From positions 1,550,001 through 1,614,000 of the forward strand of contig NZ_LR723670.1 of NCBI RefSeq assembly GCF_902502825.2: 64,000 nt of DNA, read 5' to 3'. Source of the stretch: Pseudorhizobium flavum. GTDB taxonomy: Bacteria; Pseudomonadota; Alphaproteobacteria; Rhizobiales; Rhizobiaceae. Position 1 is the first letter of the stretch; every line of letters starts with the position of its first letter. The notes under the pieces were generated by a model, which searched no databases, was not told the DNA's origin, and saw only the letters and a program-made list of their open reading frames with translations. The position numbers and the translations under genes are program-made. Positions 45,073-52,396 of this stretch are shown in pieces.

Positions 45073-45615
45073 ATGGACGAATTCAAGGCAGAGGCTTCAG
45101 AACTGCTTGATGATTCCCACGTCATAGACGACGTTGAAAAAGAGTATTTCTCTCATGTTAAAAAGATAAATGACGTATTCTATGATCAGGTTAAAATATC
45201 TGACCAGAAAGCTGCGTATATTTTTACATTTCTATTGGCATTTCTTGTTACATCAAGTGATGGCCGTGAGGTGTTCTCCATGGGGCGGTATCTTGAATCT
45301 GACGTCGCATCCAATCTTGCGGCCGCTTTGCTTGCCGTTGCCTCTGTGACGTCATTGCTATGCGCGGTGCTGGTCGTTCTGCCCCGAAACGTGCCCCGTT
45401 CCACGTCGCTTTTCTGGGGTACCTGGCCGCAACACCGGCCTCTGCTTGTTCAAGCCGTCCGCGCTTCGGACTCGAATTACCTCTTCAATCAATATCTGGA
45501 GAACGCTGACATCCTGTCGCTCATCGCGCGACGGAAATATTGGTTCGTCTCCCTCTCCTTCAAGAGCTTGGTTGTGACCCTCATCGCCTACGTACTGGTA
45601 CTGGTGGTGAAGTAG
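45073..45615 (+). CDS. Pycsar effector-like transmembrane protein (PycTM-like)
   Basis: 180 aa from the ATG at 45073 with GGGGAG upstream. Layout: a helical N-terminus, TM helices at about 47-61 and 82-103, a soluble loop with SLFWGTWPQH near 112-121 and NYLFNQYLENAD near 135-146, then IARRKYWF and a final TM (161-179). This resembles the Pycsar effector family (PF18967), in which a cyclic nucleotide triggers membrane damage. It is divergent, 134 bp, from the FecR-barrel and cyclase genes. Base composition is distinctly AT-rich, suggesting transfer. Assignment is by pattern memory; an HMM search should settle it. Confidence 0.7.
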   Translation: MDEFKAEASELLDDSHVIDDVEKEYFSHVKKINDVFYDQVKISDQKAAYIFTFLLAFLVTSSDGREVFSMGRYLESDVASNLAAALLAVASVTSLLCAVLVVLPRNVPRSTSLFWGTWPQHRPLLVQAVRASDSNYLFNQYLENADILSLIARRKYWFVSLSFKSLVVTLIAYVLVLVVK

Positions 45616-46122
45616 AAGACAAGGCGTTCCAACATGGCCGCGCCATCTGTTGAAGCCGGTCCGACTTCGGAGGGGCAGACTGTTGCCAACAGAAAAGGCA
45701 TTTTCCGTCTTGAAGGAGCAGCAGTTTAGTGTGTCATTCACCGAAAGGTGACTGACTGCTCCCCGAGACGGACGGAGCAGTGAGATTCCCAGAGGCAGTC
45801 CGCCTGCGCCGGCATCAGTCAGAATGCTGCTCAAAGGCTCGGAATGCCTACGGGAAGGGTGCCGTCGTTGCCGCTTTAAGATGTGCCAAATAGGGCCCTG
45901 CACGGTCAACCAGTCCCTCCCATCTGCTGGGTAGAACCGCTGACGGTACCACACAAACAAGAGCCCGCAGTCGTTTAGGTCCTAATCGTACACTTATGTT
46001 CGTCTCACGCGGAAACACCGCAGTGGTTGCTAGCTACCAGATTAATGGGCCCTGATCCTAGGTCACCCAGATCATCGTCCACTTCAGCGGGTTCCTCCCG
46101 GCTCGACGCACTTCCCCTTCTG
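45616..46122. other. Gene-free gap with a structured hairpin
   Basis: No gene supported. A hairpin with a GAAA tetraloop (TCACC-GAAA-GGTGA, 45738-45753), closed by an outer GGAGCAG/CTGCTCC pair, lies about 100 bp after the PycTM-like stop and may terminate or stabilise its mRNA. Confidence 0.35.
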
Positions 46123-46404
46123 TTAATCTGCGGGTGGAGCGAATTCCATGCTGATGCCGTCTTGGCTGCAGCGGCGGACTTCGCGGGGGCCGCTGCCAAG
46201 CTCGGCAGAACCGCCGGGTTGCTCCCACGACATGCGAGTAACGGTGTCGCAGTTGAAGTTGCTCTTTGGCTTCTCCGGCTGCCCTTGCGGCATCGCAACG
46301 GCCGGGCTTGAATCGGAGGAGCCTGCACTTCCCCAATCGATCGGTCGTGCCACGGTGGCGCTCATCAAAAGCGCCGCGCTACCCGCTATGATTAACCAAG
46401 GCAT
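46123..46404 (-). CDS. Small secreted protein, unknown
   Basis: 93 aa from the ATG at 46404 with a G-rich ribosome site. Signal-like N-terminus (MPWLIIAGSAALLMSATVA). The mature part has two cysteines (NFNCDTV and RRCSQDG), as expected for a disulfide. No family recognised. It lies in the AT-richer, gene-poor region. Confidence 0.5.
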   Translation of the reverse strand: MPWLIIAGSAALLMSATVARPIDWGSAGSSDSSPAVAMPQGQPEKPKSNFNCDTVTRMSWEQPGGSAELGSGPREVRRCSQDGISMEFAPPAD

Positions 46405-46669
46405 ATGGCCCCCACCGGTCATTGATCCTCTGTTGGTATTGAAGAGGAAGCCGTGACCACGGTCAACCGCGCTGGGCAGCTGATCTAGACTTTCGGCCCG
46501 GTCAAGAAGAATACCGGTGGATCAGGAAGGGCGGAGAGTTCAGAGGTAGGCGGATCATGTGGATCAGGCGCGCATCGCATCCTCGAATTGAACAGCCAAA
46601 GAGCCGGGTGTCGACCTTCTGCCGCCATTCCTCGAAAGGGGGGCTCTTTTTGCTCAGGCTGATGTTTCA

Positions 46670-46798
46670 TCAGCGGGTTATGCCCAGACGCGAAACCCAT
46701 GCCGTGCCGTAAATGCCGCGCTGCTTCCAGTCAACAATGGCTTCCGTGTCGAGCACCTGCTCCTCATAAGCATAGCCAGAACAGTCATCGTTCCGCAT
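46670..46798 (-). CDS. Possible 42-aa small protein
   Basis: The frame opens MRNDDCSGYAYEEQVLDTE and ends RLGITR. It reads like genuine acidic protein, but no strong ribosome site is seen. It could be a remnant of a larger gene. Confidence 0.28.
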   Translation of the reverse strand: MRNDDCSGYAYEEQVLDTEAIVDWKQRGIYGTAWVSRLGITR

Positions 46799-46858
46799 TA
46801 TGAGGGCAAGCTAAAGCTTCGATGGAACGTCAGCGCCAAGCAAGCATGCGGATGCACG

Positions 46859-47257
46859 ATGGGCTCGAATGCCATTGGAAACATCAAGATGCGTCTAGAG
46901 CGATCTGTACTGCAGCCTTCCTATGAGATGAGGGTCGATCAAGAGGCGCTGCAGTTGCGTCAGCCAGCCCGCATTGTCAGCGTGCGCCCCGGGCTTGGAG
47001 GATTAGATGCTCGTAGCTGCGAGATCCGGAGCATCTCCGCCAATCAGGCTTGGATCGCGTTGCTGACGACGATTGGTCTGCCCAATCATTACTACTTGGA
47101 AATCGATGGTCTTCTATCACGCATAGGCTGTGCGGAGAGGCACCGGCGTCCTGATCGGGTGTGCGTCATGTTTCTTACGCCGCTCCGTTCCTACCAGCTG
47201 GAGCGCCTTGCCGCCATAGCCCAACCAGCACACACAGGAACTTGGCTTCTTCAGTAA
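46859..47257 (+). CDS. Possible PilZ-like domain protein
   Basis: 132 aa (or 122 from the ATG at 46889). Faint PilZ pattern: LRQPARIVSVRPG, then CEIRSISANQAWIAL, LPNHYYLEIDG and RRPDRVCVMFL. The c-di-GMP arginine motif is not convincing, so the domain may be degenerate. It lies just before tRNA-Asn in the gene-poor stretch. Confidence 0.42.
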   Translation: MGSNAIGNIKMRLERSVLQPSYEMRVDQEALQLRQPARIVSVRPGLGGLDARSCEIRSISANQAWIALLTTIGLPNHYYLEIDGLLSRIGCAERHRRPDRVCVMFLTPLRSYQLERLAAIAQPAHTGTWLLQ

Positions 47258-47502
47258 CATCTGATCTGTCTTCAGCAACTGCTCAAGGTGCGTTAGCCCA
47301 CTCACGGATGGCGGATTTTCATACCGAGATACGTCGTCAGATTTCATAGGGGTCACTCGTCAGACGACCGAGAGTATCCTGTCTGTGGCCAATACGACAG
47401 GTGAGGAGATTCCGAAGTCCGCAGGAAATCGAAGAATCATGCCACCAACCGCTGAGACGGTTGCGGAGATCCTATCGCGGCAAGACTCTGGAAAAAGAAG
47501 AA

Positions 47503-47577
47503 TGGCTCCCCGGGCCGGATTCGAACCGGCGACCTGTCGATTAACAGTCGAATGCTCTACCGCTGAGCTACCAGGGA
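47503..47577 (-). tRNA. tRNA-Asn (anticodon GTT)
   Basis: 75 nt with encoded CCA. Acceptor TCCCTGG / CCGGGGA, D-arm GCTCAGCGGTAGAGC, anticodon loop CTGTTAA, T-arm CCGGTTCGAATCCGG. Its 3' end faces left, toward the putative island. Confidence 0.97.
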
Positions 47578-47714
47578 ACACGCGCTTCGGCGCGGCGTCG
47601 AGCGGGGTAATACAAATGCTTTGCCCGTTTGCCAAGCGCTTTTTCGAAAAAAATGCGCGCCGCTTGTTTGTCGGCTGATCCCGCACCATTTCAGCGCCTG
47701 AATCGTCAGGTTTA

Positions 47715-48008
47715 ATGGTGGAAATTTTGCAGAACAGGCGCAATGAGAGGCGTTTCGGAGTAGATCCTGCCACCGGCCGGCTCGCGCTCGGCAATTGGCA
47801 CCTGCCTCTGCCCCGGTCGAGGGCAGGGCGCGTGACGGTGGGCAGCGTGCTTCTCGCCGGCGGCACGCTCGGCTTCCTGCCCATCCTCGGCTTCTGGATG
47901 GTTCCGGTCGGCCTGCTCGTCCTGTCGCACGACCTTCCCTACGTGCGACGCAAGCGCCGCCGTTTTTCAGTGTGGTGGGAGCGCCGCCGCATGCGGCAAC
48001 GGGACTAG
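47715..48008 (+). CDS. Small membrane protein, unknown
   Basis: 97 aa. A soluble N-terminus (RRNERRFGVDPATGRLALGNWHLP, cited here as one region) precedes one or two membrane helices (GRVTVGSVLLAGGTLGFLP, ILGFWMVPVGLLVLSHDLP). The basic tail is KRRRFSVWWERRRM. Homologs are common in Rhizobiales but uncharacterised. Its stop overlaps the convergent exoD-like gene by 4 bp. Confidence 0.72.
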   Translation: MVEILQNRRNERRFGVDPATGRLALGNWHLPLPRSRAGRVTVGSVLLAGGTLGFLPILGFWMVPVGLLVLSHDLPYVRRKRRRFSVWWERRRMRQRD

Positions 48009-48745
48009 CTGAAAAAGGCGGCGAGACCCTGGCCGGCGCTGAACGCCATGAAGCCAAGCACTCCGAAATAGACCAGCGTTATGACGTTGAACGCATAGCC
48101 TGCCAGCACGACCAATCCGTCGCGCTGGATCATTCCCGTGGCAAGAAGCAGGACCGCGATCCCCGGCAGGGTGTTGGAAAAGGGGATCAGCCCGAGCGGA
48201 AACATCAAAAGCACGCCGGCAAGCGCGATCGCCAGCCCGTTCATGCGGTTCGCGGCTGCGCCCTCCACCAGCGAGCTCATGCGTGGCTTCAGGTAGGCGT
48301 CCAGGCGGGAGACGATGGACACGCCCTTTTCCAGCGCCGGTACCAGCTTCTGCGTGTCGAGGCGCCGGTCGAGGATTTTCCTGGGCAGCCAAGGCAGCCT
48401 GTTGAACGTGATCGCCAGGCTGATCAGGATGATGGCGAACCCGAACACCGTGCTGACGCCGGGGATTGAGACCGGAATGAGAAAGGGAAGCGACGCCACT
48501 GCGCACAGCACGAGCAATCCTTGCTCTCCAACAGCGTTCATCAGTTCCCGCAGGGTCACTGACGATCCTTCTATGCCTGCGATGACCTCCTTCAGGGTTT
48601 CGCTGAGTGAGGCTTTGCTGTCGGCAAATTCTAGATGTTCCTGCAAGGGCTGGCTCCCGATGGCTGGCGGCAGATGGATATCACCATTCTCGTCCCGCGC
48701 AAGGTCGGAGGCTGACGGAGATCCAGGCGCTCCCGACTCCAACAT
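48005..48745 (-). CDS. ExoD family exopolysaccharide synthesis protein
   Basis: 246 aa. ExoD-like membrane protein with about five helices: VTLRELMNAVGEQGLLVLCAV, SLPFLIPVSIPGVSTVFGF, RLPWLPRKI, and MNGLAIALAGVLLMFPLGLIPFSNTLPG. ExoD affects exopolysaccharide production and nodule invasion in S. meliloti; the mechanism is unclear. The N-terminal about 45 residues are a non-conserved acidic extension. Confidence 0.9.
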   Translation of the reverse strand: MLESGAPGSPSASDLARDENGDIHLPPAIGSQPLQEHLEFADSKASLSETLKEVIAGIEGSSVTLRELMNAVGEQGLLVLCAVASLPFLIPVSIPGVSTVFGFAIILISLAITFNRLPWLPRKILDRRLDTQKLVPALEKGVSIVSRLDAYLKPRMSSLVEGAAANRMNGLAIALAGVLLMFPLGLIPFSNTLPGIAVLLLATGMIQRDGLVVLAGYAFNVITLVYFGVLGFMAFSAGQGLAAFFS

Positions 48746-48822
48746 TGCGGGAATGAAATCTCGCCATTGTCCCGCTACCCCCGAATCGCGGAGGCTGACC
48801 CTGGGACTGACGAGGGACGGCG

Positions 48823-49101
48823 ATGAATCTGAGAGTTATCCAGGGCGGCTTGCTGGGCCAGCAGTTGCTGGATGCAGCCACGCCATTGCGAACATCGCCA
48901 TTTGATGTGCGCAGAGAGGCTGATCGCAGGCTGCATGTGCTGGACTATGACCGCTATCTGACCCGGGAAAGGGCGGTCGGGATCGCTGTGCCGAGGGAAA
49001 TCCGCTACCTCGCAATGCAGATCGATTTCGTCGCGCGCACACTGTCTTCACTGGCCGATATTCCGGAAGACTTCCGCTCCGACCGCTACTGGCCAGCCTG
49101 A
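48823..49101 (+). CDS. Conserved-looking hypothetical protein
   Basis: 92 aa with a plausible start. Charged, helix-rich sequence (LHVLDYDRYLTRERAVGI, EIRYLAMQIDFVARTLS). No signal or membrane segment. Not recognised. It is divergent from the exoD-like gene. Confidence 0.6.
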   Translation: MNLRVIQGGLLGQQLLDAATPLRTSPFDVRREADRRLHVLDYDRYLTRERAVGIAVPREIRYLAMQIDFVARTLSSLADIPEDFRSDRYWPA

Positions 49102-49332
49102 ACATCGGGCAGCCGCGAGAACGCCGCTTCAGCGACCGTAGTTCGCTCCCCGGCCTCCTCCGGTGCCGGCAGCTTGCTTCGTTGGAATTCGCTTCCTCGA
49201 CCGCATATCACTCCGGTTGAACCCTTGGCACCGGTCGCTTCATATCGGACCTCAGGCGGACGGCCGGGGCAACTTCCCCGAAGCTTCCTACGCCTTGGCG
49301 GAGTCAGCTTCAGGCGTCATCAAGAGAAAAAA

Positions 49333-50175
49333 TCACAGTGGCTTCATCTCGTCCGGAATGACGTAGCGAGTACCGTCGAACTTGACACGCAGGCGTCGCA
49401 CCGGTTGATGATCCGTCTGCTCGCGGCATTCCGCTCGTGCATTACTCGTGTATCGTCTCACAGACACTTCTTCCTCTACAAGGATGTCTGTAACGTCATG
49501 TGTGGCGTTGTTACCCATGGACAACGTTCTGGTCGTCGTCCGCATTATTCCATGGCAATTGCCGTCCCATTCACCTTGCTCTTTAGCAACCACCATTCCA
49601 TCTAATAGCTGCTTCAATTGGCCCTCTTCGATTGCATAAAGGGAGAGGGTGATTTCTTCGAAAGGATTGACCGCGGAACTGCCGGCCTTCGCCACTCGAA
49701 GCCCGAACGCCAAAGTAGTCGGCTTAACCGTGTACCTTGCTGTATCGAAGCGCATCGAACTGATCTTGAAGGCATCATCCTCGATCACATCCTTCATCAG
49801 GAAGCGATGTTCGATGCTAAGGGTGGACGTGTCAGCTACAAGGAGTTCCAGATCCCCAATCATCACTGAATCGGACATGTCCGCCATCAGAGGTACCGCG
49901 ACAAGTAATCGCTCAGGGTGAGCCGGCCAAACCCGGCAGGTGGCGGAATAGCGATCAGCCTCAGCTCCGAGTTTACTCCCTGGGAGAAACAAGGTCCTGC
50001 CATCTACAGAAATCTGTGTGTCGGTCACCTTTTCGGCATGCGGATATGCTCCGGCGATCACGTCTGAGAGCTTTGCCTGACATCCATCAGTCGCTTGCGC
50101 AGTACTTGACCCATGGGCGAGGGCGACGAAGCAGCAAACAAAGCCCATTCTCACCACAAAACCGCCCAAAGCCAT
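49333..50175 (-). CDS. Secreted protein of unknown function
   Basis: 280 aa from the ATG at 50175 (GGAGCGAGAG upstream). Signal peptide ends near STAQA. The mature part has cysteines at CQAKLSD, CRVWP, CHGIM and CREQT. It is strand-rich in character and ends in DEMKPL. No family recognised. Base composition is lower in GC than neighbours. Lies between tRNA-Asn and tRNA-Cys, a typical insertion neighbourhood. Confidence 0.6.
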   Translation of the reverse strand: MALGGFVVRMGFVCCFVALAHGSSTAQATDGCQAKLSDVIAGAYPHAEKVTDTQISVDGRTLFLPGSKLGAEADRYSATCRVWPAHPERLLVAVPLMADMSDSVMIGDLELLVADTSTLSIEHRFLMKDVIEDDAFKISSMRFDTARYTVKPTTLAFGLRVAKAGSSAVNPFEEITLSLYAIEEGQLKQLLDGMVVAKEQGEWDGNCHGIMRTTTRTLSMGNNATHDVTDILVEEEVSVRRYTSNARAECREQTDHQPVRRLRVKFDGTRYVIPDEMKPL

Positions 50176-50380
50176 CTCTCGCTCCAGCTGAAGAGAACCC
50201 TGTCGGCTGAGCCGCAACAGGACCTGCTAACGTTTCTCGTTCCGTCTCGCATGGATTTGCCGAGTGTGACGGGAAACCGCTGGGAATCAAGAGGAACCGG
50301 TTGCAACATGCTGCAACAAGGAAATCAGCATAGGAGACGCCTCTGCGGGGCAGCCTGGCCGATTTCCTTGGAGAAAGTTT

Positions 50381-50454
50381 TGGAGGCCTCGCCCGGAATT
50401 GAACCGGGGTACAAGGATTTGCAGTCCTCTGCGTCACCACTCCGCCACGAGGCC
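50381..50454 (-). tRNA. tRNA-Cys (anticodon GCA)
   Basis: 74 nt with encoded CCA. Acceptor GGCCTCG / CGAGGCC, anticodon loop CTGCAAA (GCA), T-arm CCCGGTTCAATTCCGGG. Confidence 0.97.
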
Positions 50455-50670
50455 ATCCGAACGCTGATTGAGCGAGTGGTGACGGGCGTTTAGAACGAAT
50501 CGAAATGCTGTGCAAGAGGAAAGGCGGCCCGCGAGAGCTTTTGAACGGAAGCGGCTCCGGTCCTTCCTGGAAAGCCGGAAGGTTTTTCTCCAGCGACCGG
50601 GGCTGCGTCTTGAAAGAGGCGCCGCTGCCCAGTAAAGACGGCGCAATCAGGTATATTCAGGACAGCCGAG

Positions 50671-51324
50671 ATGATGGACTTCGAAGCCGCACGGACAAAG
50701 ATGGTGGACAACCAGATCCGCACCACGGATGTGACGTCTCATTCAGTATTGCAGGCCTTCCTGTCTGTTCCGCGCGAGGAGTTCGTGCCGGCGAAGCTGA
50801 AGCCAATCGCCTACATCGATGAAGACTTGGAAATTGCTCCCGGCCGTTATCTGATGGAGGCATCGCCGCTCGCCAAGCTGCTGCAGCTCGCCCGCATCGG
50901 AAAAGATGACCTTGCCCTGGAGGTCGGGTGCGGGACAGGCTACGCCGCAGGCCTGCTTTCGCAACTCGCCGGCTCCGTCGTGTCGGTCGAGGCCGACGAG
51001 CAGCTGTGCTCGCAGGCGGTCGAAATCCTCTCGCGACTGGGCTATGACAACGTGGCGGTCGTTCATGGCGAGATGGAGAAGGGTTATCCCACCGAGGCCC
51101 CTTACGATATCATCTTCGTGAACGGTGCCGTGGAGGAAGTCCCGGCCGCGCTGATCGAGCAGCTGCGTGACGGCGGTCGTCTGGTCGCTGTGGTCGGCCA
51201 TGGAAATGCTGCCCAGGCAAGGCTCCTCACCAAGGAGCGCGGCGCGATCTCCGAGACCGCGCACTTCAACACCTCGGTCAGGCAGCTCCCCGGCTTCCAG
51301 AAGGAACCGTCCTTCGTATTCTGA
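50671..51324 (+). CDS. pcm: Protein-L-isoaspartate O-methyltransferase family protein
   Basis: 217 aa. SAM-binding motif I is LEVGCGTGYAAGLLSQLAG (about 89-107). Earlier are MVDNQIRTTDV and VPREEFVP. It repairs isoaspartyl residues or methylates proteins; rhizobial homologs next to tolC are often annotated this way. Here the following gene is popZ, not tolC. Symbol given by family only. Confidence 0.85.
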   Translation: MMDFEAARTKMVDNQIRTTDVTSHSVLQAFLSVPREEFVPAKLKPIAYIDEDLEIAPGRYLMEASPLAKLLQLARIGKDDLALEVGCGTGYAAGLLSQLAGSVVSVEADEQLCSQAVEILSRLGYDNVAVVHGEMEKGYPTEAPYDIIFVNGAVEEVPAALIEQLRDGGRLVAVVGHGNAAQARLLTKERGAISETAHFNTSVRQLPGFQKEPSFVF

Positions 51325-51496
51325 CGCCGGCGGTCAGTTCTTCTGAACTGTGGCAGGCGGGACTCACAGCAAAAACAATTCTGTGTATCCCGGTGATCGC
51401 ATCGCCTGCTGTGATTGTTTCAAGCCGGTCCTTCCGTACACTACGGATCGAATCAGGTTCGAAAAGGACCTGCATGGGCAGTTGCGGGGATGAATA

Positions 51497-52282
51497 ATGG
51501 CTCAGCCAAGTGTAGCGCGTGAACCCTCGATGGAGGAAATCCTGGCCTCGATCCGCCGGATCATCGAGAGCAATGAGCCCCAGGCGGAATCGGCGCTGCC
51601 GAATAGCATGCCCCCTGTCTATGCCGAAGACGAGATCGACGACGGGGACATTGATATCGTGACAGAAATGGCCGCCAATGACCGGGGCAGGCCGCAGCGG
51701 ATAGAGCCGGAGCTTGCTGCGGAGACGGAGCGCGCCCAGGAGAGCTCGCTATCTCTGGCCGATGTCGCAGCACGGGTGAGGGCTGCCTCCGCCCGCCAGG
51801 GCGACAGTGACGTGCGCCACCTGAGGCCCGCAGCCCCGGCGCCCCAGATCAGCCGCGAAACTGCGGTGGAAAGCGCGGCCCGTCCGCAGCCGGCGCCGAT
51901 GCCGGAATTTTCGTCGCAGTCATCGGACCGCTCCCCCAACGATCTTCCCGCTGCCAAACCGGCGCCATCGGCGCCGCCGGCCATGGAGCCGGCGCATGAT
52001 CCAGTGCAACAGAAAACCGTCGATGTGGCACCCGATGCGCCCGCCTCCCTGCCGGCGCGTGTGGAGGCATTGATTTCCGAGGAAGCCGGTGCGCAGGTCG
52101 CCCGCTCCTTCAACGATCTTGCCGCCGTGTTCGACGGCATCCGCAACCGGTCGATCGAAGACATGGCGCAGGAAATGCTGCGCCCCATGCTGCAGGAATG
52201 GCTGGACGACAACCTGCCGACGCTGGTCGAGCGCCTGGTACGCGAGGAGATCGAGCGCGTGGCACGCGGCCCGCGCCGCTGA
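51497..52282 (+). CDS. popZ: Polar organizing protein PopZ (DUF2497)
   Basis: 261 aa. N-terminal helix EPSMEEILASIRRIIESN (partner binding), a long Pro/Ala/Glu-rich disordered middle (about 70-185), and a C-terminal oligomerisation helix bundle (AQVARSFNDLAAVFDGIRN, EWLDDNLPTLVERLVREEI). PopZ forms the polar scaffold that anchors chromosome origins and cell-cycle factors. Its position before valS is conserved in Rhizobiales. Confidence 0.93.
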   Translation: MAQPSVAREPSMEEILASIRRIIESNEPQAESALPNSMPPVYAEDEIDDGDIDIVTEMAANDRGRPQRIEPELAAETERAQESSLSLADVAARVRAASARQGDSDVRHLRPAAPAPQISRETAVESAARPQPAPMPEFSSQSSDRSPNDLPAAKPAPSAPPAMEPAHDPVQQKTVDVAPDAPASLPARVEALISEEAGAQVARSFNDLAAVFDGIRNRSIEDMAQEMLRPMLQEWLDDNLPTLVERLVREEIERVARGPRR

Positions 52283-52303
52283 ACCCTGCATTTCCCGAGA
52301 AAG

Positions 52304-52331
52304 GCCGCTCCGGCGACGGGGCGGCTTTTTT
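52304..52331 (+). terminator. Terminator between popZ and valS
   Basis: GCCGCTCCG pairs with CGGGGCGGC around GCGA, followed by TTTTTTATT. Confidence 0.88.
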
Positions 52332-52396
52332 ATTGACTCGCTTCTGCCGGTCCTATTTACACCCAAGCCTGTTAGAACTCGAATTCTGGTCGGAAA

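Noticed and set aside
47385..47884. Frames overlapping tRNA-Asn
   Set aside because: They run through a clear tRNA gene and have no protein-like features.
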